DNA of 64,000 nt from Chrysogorgia sp. JL179-B06 (taxonomy: Eukaryota; Cnidaria; Anthozoa; Scleralcyonacea; Chrysogorgiidae): the NCBI GenBank assembly GCA_035772405.1, contig JAYKKM010000380.1:640359-704358 (forward strand), in the 5' to 3' direction. Numbering within the stretch: the stretch's first letter is position 1; the number at the start of each line of letters is the position of its first letter. The position numbers were made by a program, and so were the translations under genes. This document shows, piece after piece, positions 1-12,149 of this stretch. The notes under the pieces are model-generated. The model was given only the letters and a program-made list of their open reading frames with translations. It made no database searches and was not told the origin of the DNA.

Positions 1-807
<807 letters not shown>

Positions 808-1016
808 AAAGGTAACTTTGGTATGATGATATATCAGCAGCAAGTCGCAAACAACTAAGGTCTATGACTTAGTGATTTTAAGCTTTTACATCCATATTCA
901 GTCCAGTTGCATTTGTAATTTTGTATGTAGAAAAGGTGAGGTAATACTTGTTAGGAAAGGAGAAACAAGAGAACTTCAATTTGTCGAAAAATACTTCAGT
1001 GAGAGTACTTACATAT

Positions 1017-1051
1017 ATTCATGGCGACGTTTCGGACGTCGTTCATGAATG
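1017..1051. other. Shortened copy of the conserved hairpin after the zinc-finger gene
   Basis: An inverted repeat begins ATTCATGGCGACG and ends with CGTTCATGAAT. In duplicons B, C and D the same place holds a 47-48 bp hairpin with 18-bp arms. Here part of the middle is missing. The spacer 808-1016 is shared with the other duplicons and shows no gene. Confidence 0.7.
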
Positions 1052-1100
1052 TACTGTACGTATAAGTATTTTTCTATGGCGTCAAATATCCGCCAAAATT

Positions 1101-1505
1101 CAAGTTCGCATTTGCAACATTAAAGTTCACATTCGCAACATTAAAGTTCACATTCGCAACATTAAAGTTTGCATTTATATTCGCAACATTTCATATTCGC
1201 AACATTAAACTTCATATTCGCAACATTAAACTTCATATTCGCAACATTAAACTTCATATTCGCAACATTAAACTTTATATTCGCAACATTAAACTTTATA
1301 TTCGCAACATTAAACTTTATATTCGCAACATTAAACTTTATATTCGCAACATTAAACTTTATATTCGCAACATTAAACTTCATATTCGCAACATTAAACT
1401 TCATATTCGCAACATTAAACTTCATATTCGCAACATTAAACTTCATATTTGCAACATTAAACTTCATATTCGCAATCGCAACATTAAACTTCATATTTGC
1501 AATAT
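1101..1505. repeat. 21-bp satellite array (core ATTCGCAACATTAAA), copy A
   Basis: About 19 head-to-tail units of 21 bp with few differences. The first units carry AAAGTTCAC instead of AAACTTCAT. Long open frames on both strands here arise only because the unit length is a multiple of three and lacks stops; they are not genes. Shorter arrays of the same unit follow the zinc-finger genes at 21258 and 39800, so this array has expanded in copy A. Confidence 0.95.
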
Positions 1506-1924
1506 TCAAGTTTGTTGTTGGTTAGGGTTAGGATCTAAGTTGTTTTGGGGTTAGTGATTATTTGCACTAACCATGCAAATAATCGTTATGGTTTTGAATT
1601 GAACTTTTCGAATTCTAACGAAAAATAGAATAACCTTAAAAGGTATAGTTGACCTTTAATGTTGCGAATATGAAGTTTAATGTTGGGAATCGGAACTTGA
1701 ATTTTGGCGGATGTTTGACGCCATATTTTACGACCTTTTAAGAACTTAGCAGCTTTCATATTTATTCTGATGTACTTGTTAAGAAACCTATTGTACTGTC
1801 CTAATTGAATAATCTAAAAGGTTGATGTGACACTGAAAAATAGTGAAGTCTATTACGTTTTGAGTGAAGACCCTTCACCAGATGGTGAAACGTAACACTC
1901 TCTGTTATTTTCTGAGTGAAACGT
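1506..1924. other. Duplicon spacer, no gene seen
   Basis: Sequence shared with 21470-21540, 40020-40090 and 40740-41050. It has a short GGTTAGGGTTAGG stretch and one inverted satellite-like unit near 1660-1700. I see no coding potential. Confidence 0.6.
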
Positions 1925-2312
1925 TTCGCTGTCTGACCTCTAGACTTAGATTAAATCCGTCTCTGCAAAGGATTATTTGGGGCGGCTGATGGATTGGGGA
2001 AGAGCGCGAGAAGAGCAGAGGTGAGATGGATTTGGTTCACTTGCAGCGTTTTGAATCTAATCATAATTTATACAATTTTGGTGGGAAAGATGATTGACGT
2101 TTATATAAATAAAAACTGTACTTTCTGCGATATGTTGGTATCTAAGAAAACCTAACCCATATCTAATACCATCGTTAAAGCAATTCATCTTCGCTCCGTA
2201 CTCTCCTCCCCTTGCGCTCTTCCCCAATCCATCAGCGCTCCTGAATTCCCCAACTCTTTGGAGAGACGGACTTGATCCAAGTCTATCTGACCTCCTATTG
2301 TTCGTCAGTAAA
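1925..2312. repeat. Foldback repeat with arms of about 110 bp
   Basis: The left arm (about 1931-2035) and right arm (about 2200-2310) are imperfect reverse complements. Both contain CTGATGGATTGGGGAAGAGCG or its complement, and both carry AGAGACGGA. The loop has no gene. A truncated copy is at about 41050-41290 and an enlarged, partly repeated copy at about 62150-62960. It resembles a foldback or MITE-like element carried within the duplicon. Confidence 0.75.
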
Positions 2313-3330
2313 CCGCGGCACACCCGTTTTTTTATAGCGATCGGAAGAATATTGTTGGTTGTGTTGAAGCTAACTGGAAAACCGTCACGTTATTACATTT
2401 CTCATGTTTAAACACATGATTGCATGCCCAAATGTTAGTCGCCATATATGCAGTAATCAACATTGTCAGTAGCTTGACAATGAGCAATGTCACAAATATC
2501 AAAATGCATTTCATCTATTTAGGCATATTGTTAAAGTAAAGTTATTTTGGTGGACATGCAATAACAGCAATTTGTTTGGCTGCAGAGTGACAACTTGAAA
2601 GTTCAAAAAATTTGTAATCAACATTGTTCGTTTACTAACTATTGATAATGTCCAATGTCCATAGGCATAGTGTTCCAGTTAAGACGTTCAGATTTTACCT
2701 TAAGTTTGTAAACATTTTACCTTTTTGTCATTGTTCATGAACTGTTATTATAATGTTATCGTCTTGGTAATATATCGATATTCCTTCTCTTGAAGTGAAT
2801 CCAAATATCCAACGGAAATATGGCGTCTTCGGTCTTGCTACTGCAGTCGAACGGTATCAACTACTGACTACAGTTTTGGCATTGCGATGTATACTTTTGA
2901 ATGAGCCACCTTGTTGATGAACTTGGCGATGGCAATAATTTGGAAATCAAATGTAGAAAACTCGTGAAATCGAGCACATAAAACCATTAGTTGGTTTTAG
3001 CAATCGATAAGTCCCGCCCACTATTGCGCAATTTTGCAATTTTGTAACGTCGACAAAAAACAGAGACAGAGGCGAATTTACGATTTGTGCTACAACAGAT
3101 CGTCCAAGTAATTATTGTATTACAGCAAGCTTGATTTACTTAACTTTTGAAAATGGTTACTTTCATTCTCACGATCATCATAATGTGTGCTACTCCGCTG
3201 TGATATCGCAGACTCAGCCTGTTTGAGAAGAAGCGAAGAAAACGTGGCGTGGGAATAATAATAGACATAGTGTCATTCTGTTGTTCAATCATTTCTTGTT
3301 CTGGTCCAAAAAGAGGTAAATAGCTATTAA
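2313..3330. other. Duplicon spacer up to the DIRS insertion, no gene seen
   Basis: Pieces match 35540-36020 and 42140-42680, for example the GTGATATCGCAGACTCAGCC stretch near 3200. I see no reading frame worth calling. Confidence 0.6.
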
Positions 3331-3511
3331 CGATCTCACACGGTGATCAACTACATCGCAGTGACAACGTCACAAGCTGGCTTTATCAATAAGACACACT
3401 TACAGTACTATGTTGCCCGCTGCAGATCGGCAGGGATGGAGACGGTAGCCGGTTGCACCGACCGCGATGCGTACTGGGGCTCCTGGAAAGGATTCAGGAC
3501 TTCCGGAACCC

Positions 3512-3580
3512 TAAACGGTACCCTCTCCAATGAGCTGCCCCCAACCTCGCAACGGGGGGTTGGAGAAAGGTTACCGTTTA
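3512..3580. other. Nested hairpin near the 3' end of the DIRS element
   Basis: Bases 3513-3530 (AACGGTACCCTCTCCAA) are nearly complementary to 3560-3579. Inside this, CCAACC at 3541 pairs with GGTTGG at 3558. It lies just downstream of the recombinase stop, where DIRS-group elements carry terminal or circle-junction repeats, so a role in replication or recombination is possible but unproven. Confidence 0.55.
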
Positions 3581-3592
3581 ACCTCCTCCAAA

Positions 3593-4514
3593 TTAATTGT
3601 CTCCAACCCCTGCCAGCAGCGGGGCAACGTGAAGGAATGCGTCCGGAGCAGACCGAATATATCGAAGATACGCTGGACTAGTCCAGCGTCCTAAAGCCTG
3701 AATGAGGTGATCAGGAACACCGGCGGCTGCCGCAGCCGTGGCTGCACCGATTCGAAAGCTATGCGACGAATAGTTCCCAGTGAACGCCTGCGCGATGATG
3801 TCACGGAGGTAAAGATTGACGTGCGCAGGGGTGAGCTGACTGCCGTCAGACCACAAGAACAAAGGACCAAAAGCCGAACCGCGACGAGCAAGAAAAATCT
3901 CGAGAGCTTGGACGGGACAGAGGTGGTTTGAAGTCCGACCAATGTACACGTGATGACCAGCGCCAAGGGGGTCGGTCTTGGACATCTTAATTCGCAGACG
4001 AATACCTGGAGACTGGTGACCAGGCAGAAACTCTACATCCGCCGGGGAGAGATGCCGGGATGGGTTGAAAGGAACGGATGACGTAAACTCGAAGGAAGCC
4101 AAAAAAAGCCAAACTGCAAGCTGCCCAAAACATCACCGAGTCGAAGCTTGGATTCGTGGTAGTAAGGGTACGGTGAAGAGCGTAAAGGATGTCTACGCGG
4201 GAGCTCGCGCGCGAACGCTTGATTCCCTGAAGGACACGACGTAATCGAGGCTTGTGGAGCGTTGGATCTTCGTAGCCCAAATCAATGTGCAAGGAGCGGA
4301 CAGAAGCGAGGTACACCGCCACCGTGGACGGAGAAACGGATTGAGCTAACCACGAAACGAACATCATGAGTTGGAACTCGGAGGCAGGCAGAGGGGACGA
4401 GGATAGAAACAAAGCAGGAAACAACGAGCAAAAAGACCAGTATTTTTTCTGACCCGATGAATTTCGACGAGACGACTCGGCAAGACCACGCGCCAAAAAA
4501 CCAAAACAATGCAT
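3593..4514 (-). pseudogene. DIRS tyrosine recombinase (phage-integrase fold), frameshifted
   Basis: The protein would integrate the circular DNA copy of the element by site-specific recombination. The N-terminal half is open at 4514-3987 and has a core-binding region (SPSTVAVYLASVRSLHIDLG) ending in FFGFLR, whose Arg fits the first catalytic Arg. The C-terminal half is open at 4102-3593 in another frame. It has IKMSKTDPLG (Lys region), SHSFRIGAATAA (the H-x-x-R box) and LGRWTSPAYLRYIR (the tyrosine nucleophile). The frame changes by a small indel near 4085-4095. It follows RNase H by about 25 bp. Assignment is by motifs and gene order. Confidence 0.88.
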
Positions 4515-4537
4515 CTCTAGGTCACGCTGAGCAGTTC

Positions 4538-5145
4538 CTACACGAGGGTCGACGGGACCGGAGTAGGGAAAACGTCGGCCGAAGGATGGAGGCGGTGAAA
4601 GACCTGGAACTGAGAACGAGACAGAGCGTCAGCCGCTTTGTTACGGTGTCCTGGCACGTGGCGGGCCGACACAGAAAAATGAAACTGGCAAGCGACGAGA
4701 ATAAGGCGGCGTAAGAGATGCATAGAAAGTTTGTCGCGAGAGGAACCGGAGTTGAGGATGGCGACAACGGCGAGATTATCGCAGAGGAATTCGACTTTGA
4801 GGCGCTGCCATTGATTACCCCAAAGATGAGCGGCGACAACTATTGGGAAAAGTTCCAGAGCAGTAATGTTGGTAGTAGGGACCGACGACGGCCAAGAACC
4901 GGAAAACCAAGCGTTGCGCCAGACCGCTCCGAAACCGATGGCACCCGCGGCATCCGATGCGACATACAAGTCAGGCATAGAACTAACGGAGGGCATGCGG
5001 AAAAAACTGACGCCATTCCATGATCGGAGAAAGTCCAGCCACCAGGCCAGGTCGCGGCGAAATTCCAGGTTGAGGCGAATAGGGTGATGAGGTGAACGGA
5101 ATGCGCACGCGGCGTAAAAAGGAACGACCCGGTGGAACTACTTTG
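4538..5145 (-). pseudogene. DIRS RNase H domain
   Basis: This region would remove RNA from the RNA/DNA hybrid made by the neighbouring reverse transcriptase. Acidic motifs are visible in order: YVASDAAGAIGFGAVW (first Asp), ITALELFPIVVAAHLWG (Glu), FLCDNLAVVAIL (Asp), and GHRNKAADALSR (last Asp). Upstream in the same frame is the typical DIRS linker DLAWWLDFLRSWNGVS between RT and RNase H. The frame of 4996-4538 is open; the linker to RT at about 5150-5303 is broken. Confidence 0.85.
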
Positions 5146-5302
5146 CATACGTGCTGGAGGGAGCCGATCAGCGACTCGAGTTCTTTACGAGTGCACCAAC
5201 GCTTTGACGCCCACCGGTGAAGAAGCTCAAGGGTTGCAGCTAGCTTGATCTGTGGTAGCCGAGCAGTCTGAGCGACGGAATCGAGCTCGATGCCTAAGAA
5301 TA

Positions 5303-6090
5303 CTAACGATGTGGTGGGGCCCTCGGTGGGGCGACGTTAACGGCGCACTCCGAAGACCGCGCCGGAGCGAGAGTTAAAAAATCGTCGAGGTAATGCATGA
5401 GGAAGCGGATGCGATAATTAGTCGTGAGGATCCACTCAACCATGTCTGCCACCGAGTTAAAAATGTAGGGGGCGGAACGAAGACCAAACGGCAAAACCAA
5501 ATCCACGAAGAACTGATCACGCCAAAACATGCCAAGAAGGTAACGATCCTCGAGGCGGATCGGAATGTTGCGATAAGCGCATTCAATATCGAACTTTGCC
5601 ATGATTGCCCCTGGACCCAATTCCATAAGTATGGAGATCGCCGATTCTACCGATATGTATCTGAGGGAATAAGGTTCTTTGGGAATACCGGCGTTGACAC
5701 TATGGAACTCTGGTGACGATAGGTCCAAAATGAGGCGCCACTTCCCCGGTTGACCCTTTTTGGGGATAACCCCAAAGGGACTGCAGTGAAGGTGAGGAAA
5801 AGGAGGGACGGCGAACGACCCGGCCATCCGACCTTTCACTATTTCATTAGCTAAGTAGGCGTCGATTACTTCCGGATGGTCAAGATCCGATTTCATATTA
5901 CGACGAGAGGAACGCAACGTCACCAACGACGGGTCAAATCCGGTAGAAAAACCGAGACGAATGCCATCGAGGACATAGCGCACACGAGCGTGATCCGGGT
6001 GACCGGCCAATTCTCGCTGGAATTCAAAAAACTGTAGTGGGGAAACGCTGCGAACAGGTGGAATGGGCGCGTCCCTGACAACAGGAAGTG
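5303..6090 (-). pseudogene. DIRS reverse transcriptase domain
   Basis: An RNA-dependent DNA polymerase. Motifs in order are GVIPKKGQPGKWRLILDLS (fingers), MAKFDIECAYRNIPI (motif A Asp), LPFGLRSAPYIFN (motif B) and MHYLDDFL (motif C, YLDD). The frame ends early at 5303 in unrelated residues, so a frameshift cuts it off before RNase H. Just upstream (6091-6113) the minus strand reads TTTGTTTGTCTCCTTTACAG, a good 3' splice site, so the open frame may start as an exon rather than at an ATG. Confidence 0.88.
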
Positions 6091-6299
6091 CTGTAAAGGA
6101 GACAAACAAAAACAATATATATATATATAGAGCGACGCATGAGGCAAAGACCTACAATACCAAAATCGGCAGTCCGTGAGAAGGGCCTGGACGCGATAGA
6201 TCACACCCAAAATAAGCAAAGGGGAGCCCGTGCCCAGTAACAGAACAAAAAATGCGTGCTTCTGGAAGACGAACGATAAATGAGGGGTCACCGAGACCG

Positions 6300-7280
6300 A
6301 CCCACGAAGCGGACCGACCAACAGCCATCACGGGTTCAAGGAGAGTCGAGCGATCGACGAAGCGGGCTGACCGACAGCCATTGCGGGCTCACGGAGAACC
6401 GAACGAACGACGAGAAGGGGTGACCGACCGACGAAGCGGGCGGACCGACAGCCATCGCGGCTCACGGAGAGCCGACCGATCGACGAAGCGGGCTGACCGA
6501 CAGCCATTGCGGGCTCACGGAAGGTCGAACGATCGACGAAGCGGGCTGACCGACAGCCATTGCGAGCTCACGGAAAGCCGAACGATCGACGAAGCGGGCT
6601 GACCGACAGCCATTGCGGGCTCACGGAGAGCCGATCGATCGACGAAGCGGGCTGACCGACAGCCATCGCGGCTCACGGAGAGCCGACCGATCGACGAAGC
6701 GGGCTGACCGACAGCCATTGCGGGCTCACGGAAGGTCGAACGATCGACGAAGCGGGCTGACCGACAGCCATTGCGGGCTCACGGAGAGCCGACCGATCGA
6801 CGAAGCGGGCTGACCGACAGCCATTGCGGGCTCACGGAAAGCCGAACGATCGACGAAGCGGGCTGACCGACAGCCATTGCGGGCTCACGGAGAGCCGAAC
6901 GATCGACGAAGAGGGCTGATCGACAGCCAGTGCGGGCTCACGGAGAGCCGAACGATCGACGAGACGGGCTGACCGACAGCCATCGCGGGATCACGGAGAG
7001 CCATACGGGATACAGACTCCGATTGGCACGTACAATATTTCATTTATTACAGACACACGCTATAACCGCGGGCTCACCGAGAGCCCACGAGCGACCGACG
7101 AAACGGGCTGACCGACAGCCATCGCGGGCTCACGGAGAGCAGACACACACACACGCTATAACTGCGGGCTCACCGAGAGCCCACGGTTGGTCAAACCCTA
7201 ATTATCACCCTGATCCTAACATGACGTACTTCGCGACGGGTTACGGGCTGACCGACAGCCACGCAGGCTCAAAGCGAAAC
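6300..7280. repeat. 53-bp minisatellite inside the DIRS element
   Basis: About 13 tandem 53-bp units run from about 6310 to 6990 (each with GACCGACAGCCATTGCGGGC and CGATCGACGAAGCGGG), then broken units to about 7280. The array is G+C rich, unlike its AT-rich surroundings. It lies between gag and RT on the minus strand, just upstream of the splice-acceptor-like site at 6091, so it may occupy an intron or spacer of the element. Confidence 0.9.
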
Positions 7281-7382
7281 AAAAGAAGAAGAGACGCTAA
7301 GTCAACAGAAAGCGAAAATCATATTACACAAGAGCTAGAACATAACTAACACAGGAGCCGCGAACGCTGGCTTTCACCGTGG

Positions 7383-8764
7383 CTAAAAATCCGATGAACG
7401 GAATCTCTTGCGCGGCGATTGAGAGGGCGTAGCAGACGAGTTGCGCAACGAGGCGTCTCGAGACGATCTATGCGCGAGGGAGCGACGATGAAGACCGCCA
7501 CAGCTCGGAAAGTCGCATGAGTGGCGAAAGCGACATAGACGATAAGTAGACGAGCACCGACCAGAATTCCAGGAATGGCATAGTATCGCCGAGGAAGGAG
7601 AGCGCCGAGCCAGTACGGGCGACAAGAGGCGTGTCTCGAGTCTCTGTCGTGGAAGTCGAGGAACCGGAAGTGTAGGCGGCACTGGAGATATGAAAATGAA
7701 ATAATTCAGGGTTCATGGCGGACCAATCTTTGCGCTTCAAAGCGGCTGCCTGTCGATAGGCTCGATCGTACGACCACCATGCAGAATTCGGAAATTGCTG
7801 AGCAGTGCGCAAGATGAGTAATTGGTAGCGGAGCAAGTCTGATAATCGCGAAGGCCTAAAGGCGGTCAGCACCAAAATATATATAGAGAAAGCTTGCATC
7901 CAGGTCACGATATCGGTAATGGGCTTGCGACGCTTTTGGGGGCGGATGACCAGCTGGTCGACTAGCAGCGAGAATGTGGAGGCTTCGTGTTCGGCGGGAT
8001 CTTGTAATAGCGAGGAGAGTTCTACGAAGTCACCAGAAATAATAGCCGAGACAAGTTTAGGAGACACCGGTGCAAAACCCGGCCCGATGACGAACGGGGA
8101 GAAACCTGACGGGCGAGTGGAGCTAAAGCCCTGGACCGGGGGAAATACGGCGGCAGAAGTAAACCCCGGGTTAATCACCCCGGCCCCAGGAAACGAAGAC
8201 CCAAACAAATATGGCGTACCTGAGAGCGGTTGATTTGACGTGTTATCGAAACCTGAAGGATTTGGTGGAGCAAACCAGGAGGAAGACTGCCATGACTGTG
8301 TCACAGGGGGCGAAAACGCTTGGCCAACGGATGAGGGCACAGACTGCCACGGGATTGGTGATGGAAACCAGTGTCCGAAGGATTGAGTAGTGGTCGTCGA
8401 AGCTGAACTAGATGGCTGCGATAAGCCAAAGGTTCGCTATTTGCACCGTCGAAGCGAGATGAGGGAAAGCGACCGAAGGAACGAAGGAACCCGGTTGAAA
8501 AGGCGACGTTGCCATCGTCAGAGGACGAACCAGAGAAGGAGCCAGGCTACGCGAAATCGAAGAGCCATGCCCATACGAAGCGAAAACCTGGCCAGCGACA
8601 GAGATGACAGGACTAGAAATGACCGCAGACGACGATGTAACAACCGTGGTACTGGTGGTAGGAGTTGAAGAAATCGAGGGAAGAGACATAATATCTTCGA
8701 GTGAGAAAGACTGAATGTTCCGTATAGACCAAGACAAACGAAAACGCATAATATCTCGAAGCAA
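7383..8764 (-). pseudogene. DIRS gag-like protein, frameshifted
   Basis: Three overlapping frames make one protein. The N-terminus (8764-8408) starts MLRDIMRFRLSWSIRN and is rich in Ser/Thr. The middle (8340-7468, open further upstream as QPSSSASTTTTQSFGHWF) is Ser/Pro/Gly-rich, followed by a helical part with AFSIYILVLTAFRPSRLSDL. The end (7682-7383) has a Cys/His cluster CHSWNSGRCSSTYRLCRFRH followed by CGGLH. That knuckle type is usual for DIRS gag proteins. Frameshifts lie near 8430 and between 7600 and 7680. It would bind element RNA. The family call rests on the Cys/His cluster and gene order. Confidence 0.7.
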
Positions 8765-8891
8765 ACCGGGCTGTTATATATACAAGGTGGGTACTGATCC
8801 CCGACGTAATACACCCGACCGGGTTAACCGGAAACAGCGTACACCTTTTAGACGTTAACTTCCTTTATTATTAATAATAAATACATTTAAA

Positions 8892-9870
8892 GGATATTTT
8901 GAAACGTTTATTGACATGGCTGGTAGTGTTCTCGTTAAACCTGATTGCTGCTGATCGAATAAGCTTCAGAAGTTGTTTGGTGAAAAATTATGGCTGACGT
9001 TTGATATAAATATCCCGAATTTAAAACATAGTCCTAACCCCAACATAACCCTAATCCTAACCCTAACCCTACACCTAATACTAACTCTTACGATAATGCT
9101 ATATTTTAAAAATAATAGCTGATTTTAATTTAGAATTTTACTACCGATAGTCTGTGACGTCATTTCGGGATTTATATGAAACTTCACCCAAAATTATAGT
9201 TCTGAACAACAGCACAAATGCACAATCCTGCAAAAATTGTTTTGAGCAATTTCGAACTTAATTAACAAATTTCTCGTCCCCTGTTTATAAGGTGATTCTT
9301 TCCCCACTTCAATGTTACGGTTTGTAAAAAAACAATTTATTTTAGATGTTCATTCAAATTGAATGATTCAACATTGTATTGGGGGAATCCTGAAGGGGAT
9401 ATTATACTAGCATGTGCAATTATGGGGAGAAAGATTATCTCCTATATTTATGCATTGAACATCAAACCGAGAACCAGCAAATATAGCAGTGAGAGGAAAG
9501 AAACATAAAACAATTAGAGTTGTGAAATGTGAAACAGAAAACGGAAATTCCCCACCCCGGGGTTTGTAATACACTCTGCATTGTTGCAAATGCAATACTT
9601 GATATAATATAATCGTATGGAACTAGATCCAGGCTCTTGGGTCTCTAAAAGTTTAGGCGGCCATTTTATTTTGAACATTTCGTATATTTGGAGACTGGAG
9701 TATTTATCGGACTGTCAGAGAACTAATCAGAGAAAAATTGTTAATTATCTGGAGGAGGATAGTGGATACAAGGCCAAAGATGTGAGTCATTTGTAACGTT
9801 GTATATATTAGTCTTTAATGTCAATAGTCAATCGTTGTAGCATGTTTATTGTATATTTTGTAATTTGGTT
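8892..9870. other. Duplicon spacer right of the DIRS insertion
   Basis: Matches 36029-36680 and 42690-43500 closely. Contains degenerate telomere-like CCTAAC/CCCTAA words at about 9030-9080. Open frames that recur in all three copies change length and frame between copies, so I do not call a gene. Confidence 0.65.
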
Positions 9871-10789
9871 TTTAGTTTTCACCGAATGGTATAGTTCAAT
9901 TAATATAAACTGCATGTTGTTGGACGCGACAAGCACAATAACTGGACACCCCTAACCAATGTGGGTTTGCAATACCCTTTGGAAATGTCCCGATATCCAC
10001 GGGATACCAAAATTTTGTTTTGGGTAGTAACTTCTGTTTTACTTGTATCCCGTCAGGATACCGTCGGTATACCACAAAATTTCTTAAATCGGTGTAGTGG
10101 TAAATGCCTCCGGTGGTCTCCCAATTAATAGCTTTGTTAGCACGTGTTGTTGAGTCGCCATCTTGGAAATTGAGGTACGAGCACTGGGTACGAGGTTGTT
10201 GCCTATTGGCGGGTTTACTGTACTGTATATGTATATCAGTCAACGAATTGGGTGATAGCTTCGCTGATGGAAGCACCATGTGGTTCACAATGTAAATATT
10301 TGTAAGCAGTATTAATTACGGTGAATATGTTACAATATTTGATTAAAAAATCAAAAACTCTGCAGAATCTCCTGTAGAAGACCTCGTAGTCGTCAGAGAC
10401 GATGAACTTAAAAAACGTCGTCGAACATTTTCAGGTAGTTGGAAGAAATAATTTAATAATTTGAACAATATTTAGTTTATGTAATTCAGAGTCTGACTCA
10501 GCAAGTAACTTTGATGGATTTTAGTCTTGTGGTGTGCAAGTTTATATTTAATATTGTATTGAACATATTTGGTCTTGCAAGGTGACCAGCTAGATGTGAT
10601 GTACAGTCACACAGACAAATAGTGGGTGGGATACTGAAAATCATGGTAACTAGTATCCAGAAGTGGGATACTGGATTCTCAGGTGGGATACTGAAAAAAA
10701 ATTAAATTACAGACCATGTTTAGTGTTTTAATATTATAATATATCAAAATGCAATGCAATAAAATGCATCCAGTACAATTACAGGTAAT
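9871..10789. other. Gene-poor stretch with one unassigned minus frame
   Basis: A 130-residue minus frame at 10288-9896 starts MNHMVLPSAKLSPNSL. It shows no motif that I recognise and may be chance. A GGGATACTG word recurs three times at 10625-10695. Nothing else is supportable. Confidence 0.35.
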
Positions 10790-11340
10790 ACCGTATCCAT
10801 ATATACAATATCATCACACATCTCGTTATACAGTTTCTTGAGTAACCTTTTGAATTTAGGTAGAGAGTCTGTGTTTCTTGTTTTGATGTTCAGGTATTGA
10901 AATTCATTGAGGCTTGGTATATTAATTTTTGTTTTCTGCAGTTTGTCTTGGCTTTAGACAGCTGTAAGTTATTGTTGGTACTTGTATTGTACTGATGAAT
11001 GTTGCAATCTATAAGATTGTTAATACATTTAAAAATAAATTGATTTAATTTCTGTCGTTGCTGTCCAGTTGAGTATTTTCAAAGCCCCAGGAGCATCGAG
11101 GATACGTTTCGCAATTTTTGTTTTCTAGAACTTGAAGATAGTGTATTTTATTAGTACCGTATTGTTCCTGTCTCCCCAAATTATATCTGCATAGTCGAAA
11201 AGTGATTTTTGTAGATCTTGCACATGAGATGCTCTGGACAGATAAAATCAGGGCGTCACTGAAATTCACAGCAGCAATTACTAACATATTTTTTATTATA
11301 ACATCTTTTACCACATTTGGAAGCCAATCTAATTTTCGTG
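10790..11340 (-). pseudogene. LINE reverse transcriptase C-terminal fragment, heavily decayed
   Basis: On the minus strand near 11200 the translation gives FDYADIIWGDRNNTVL. After a frame change near 11130 it gives KIAKRILDAPGALKILNW. These match the conserved region after the polymerase core of non-LTR (LINE) reverse transcriptases. Stops and frame changes are frequent. It is a dead fragment, separate from the better-preserved one at 13017. Confidence 0.6.
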
Positions 11341-12149
11341 TTGACTAAATTGTCTGTTGATAATTCATTTGTAAAGTCTAAGAGTCAGGCAATTTGAGGG
11401 CCAACTTAGATTCATAAAAGGGAAATGAGTTTCATATTTAGGTTTGGCACTAAATGTGTTTTTCTCAATCAAAATTGGTGGATTTATATAGCTAGACAGA
11501 GAAAGTAGAACACTTGCCTGTCACAGGATCTGTAAAAACAATTATTTAATGAAGCAGAATTGGCAAAGAGATGGTAAAATCTACTTGTTTCGATAGTTTC
11601 CTTCGGGTAGCTCGCAGGAATTCAAAATCGCTATCGCTAACCAAAGTGTATTTGGTATTTCCTATGGGTTAATCCTGGTGAAACTTCGTATCGAAAATCG
11701 ATGTATAAGTGTATATTGCTTTTAATTCACGTAAATGTTCTTCCATAACGCCACAATTAATATCCCGGACATGGCGGACCAGGGCTCTCACTTCCTGTTG
11801 CTACGAATTCCTTAGATTCTGGGCAAAAATTCCTTAGATTGAATAAAATTTCCTTAGAATTGTACTGGAGCCTTTTTGTGGGTAAATAATGCTTAGGAGG
11901 TCTTTCAGTAATAATTTTTTCCGGGATCCTGCATCATTTGGGAAACTAAATTATTATATTAACTAAATTATTAAATTGATAAATATTTGTATTGCTGCTC
12001 GGCCCAGGCCGAACTGTCGGCCAGGCAACGCGAACAGGTCGTGGACGACCGCGTAGGGGACTAATTCCCTGGAGCGTGAAAACTGAAAAGGGCGCCAGAA
12101 TGTTTAATTTACTTTTTAAGTGCCTGATTATTTTTTTTTAATTTATTTT
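11341..12149. other. Intergenic stretch, no gene seen
   Basis: No convincing frame, RNA or repeat seen except a short G+C-rich island near 12000-12060. Confidence 0.4.

Larger units (their letters stand above)
3331..8891 (-). mobile_element. DIRS-group tyrosine-recombinase retrotransposon, decayed
   Basis: All genes are on the minus strand in the order gag, reverse transcriptase, RNase H, tyrosine recombinase. That is the order of DIRS, Ngaro and PAT elements. I see no DIRS-type methyltransferase between RNase H and recombinase, and no DDE integrase. The boundaries come from comparison with duplicons B (35998-36030) and C (42650-42690), where AAATAGCTATTA runs straight into CAGGATATTT. Here the two halves are 5.56 kb apart. 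No target-site duplication is seen, as expected for recombinase-mediated insertion. Frameshifts in gag, RT and recombinase suggest it is dead or that the assembly has errors. The minus-strand 5' end is near 8891. Confidence 0.85.

Noticed and set aside
1162..1525. Two long overlapping frames of 115-118 codons on opposite strands
   Set aside because: They are simple translations of the 21-bp satellite, whose unit length is a multiple of three.
6300..7280. Coding frames across the 53-bp repeat array
   Set aside because: The frames come from a stop-poor GC-rich repeat, they lack motifs, and they run opposite to the DIRS genes on one strand.
9030..9080. Telomere or internal telomeric repeat
   Set aside because: Only a few irregular CCCTAA-like words; too short and degenerate.
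10104..10295. Opposed frames of 63 and 130 codons
   Set aside because: No motif, no splice or start evidence; mentioned only as an unassigned stretch.
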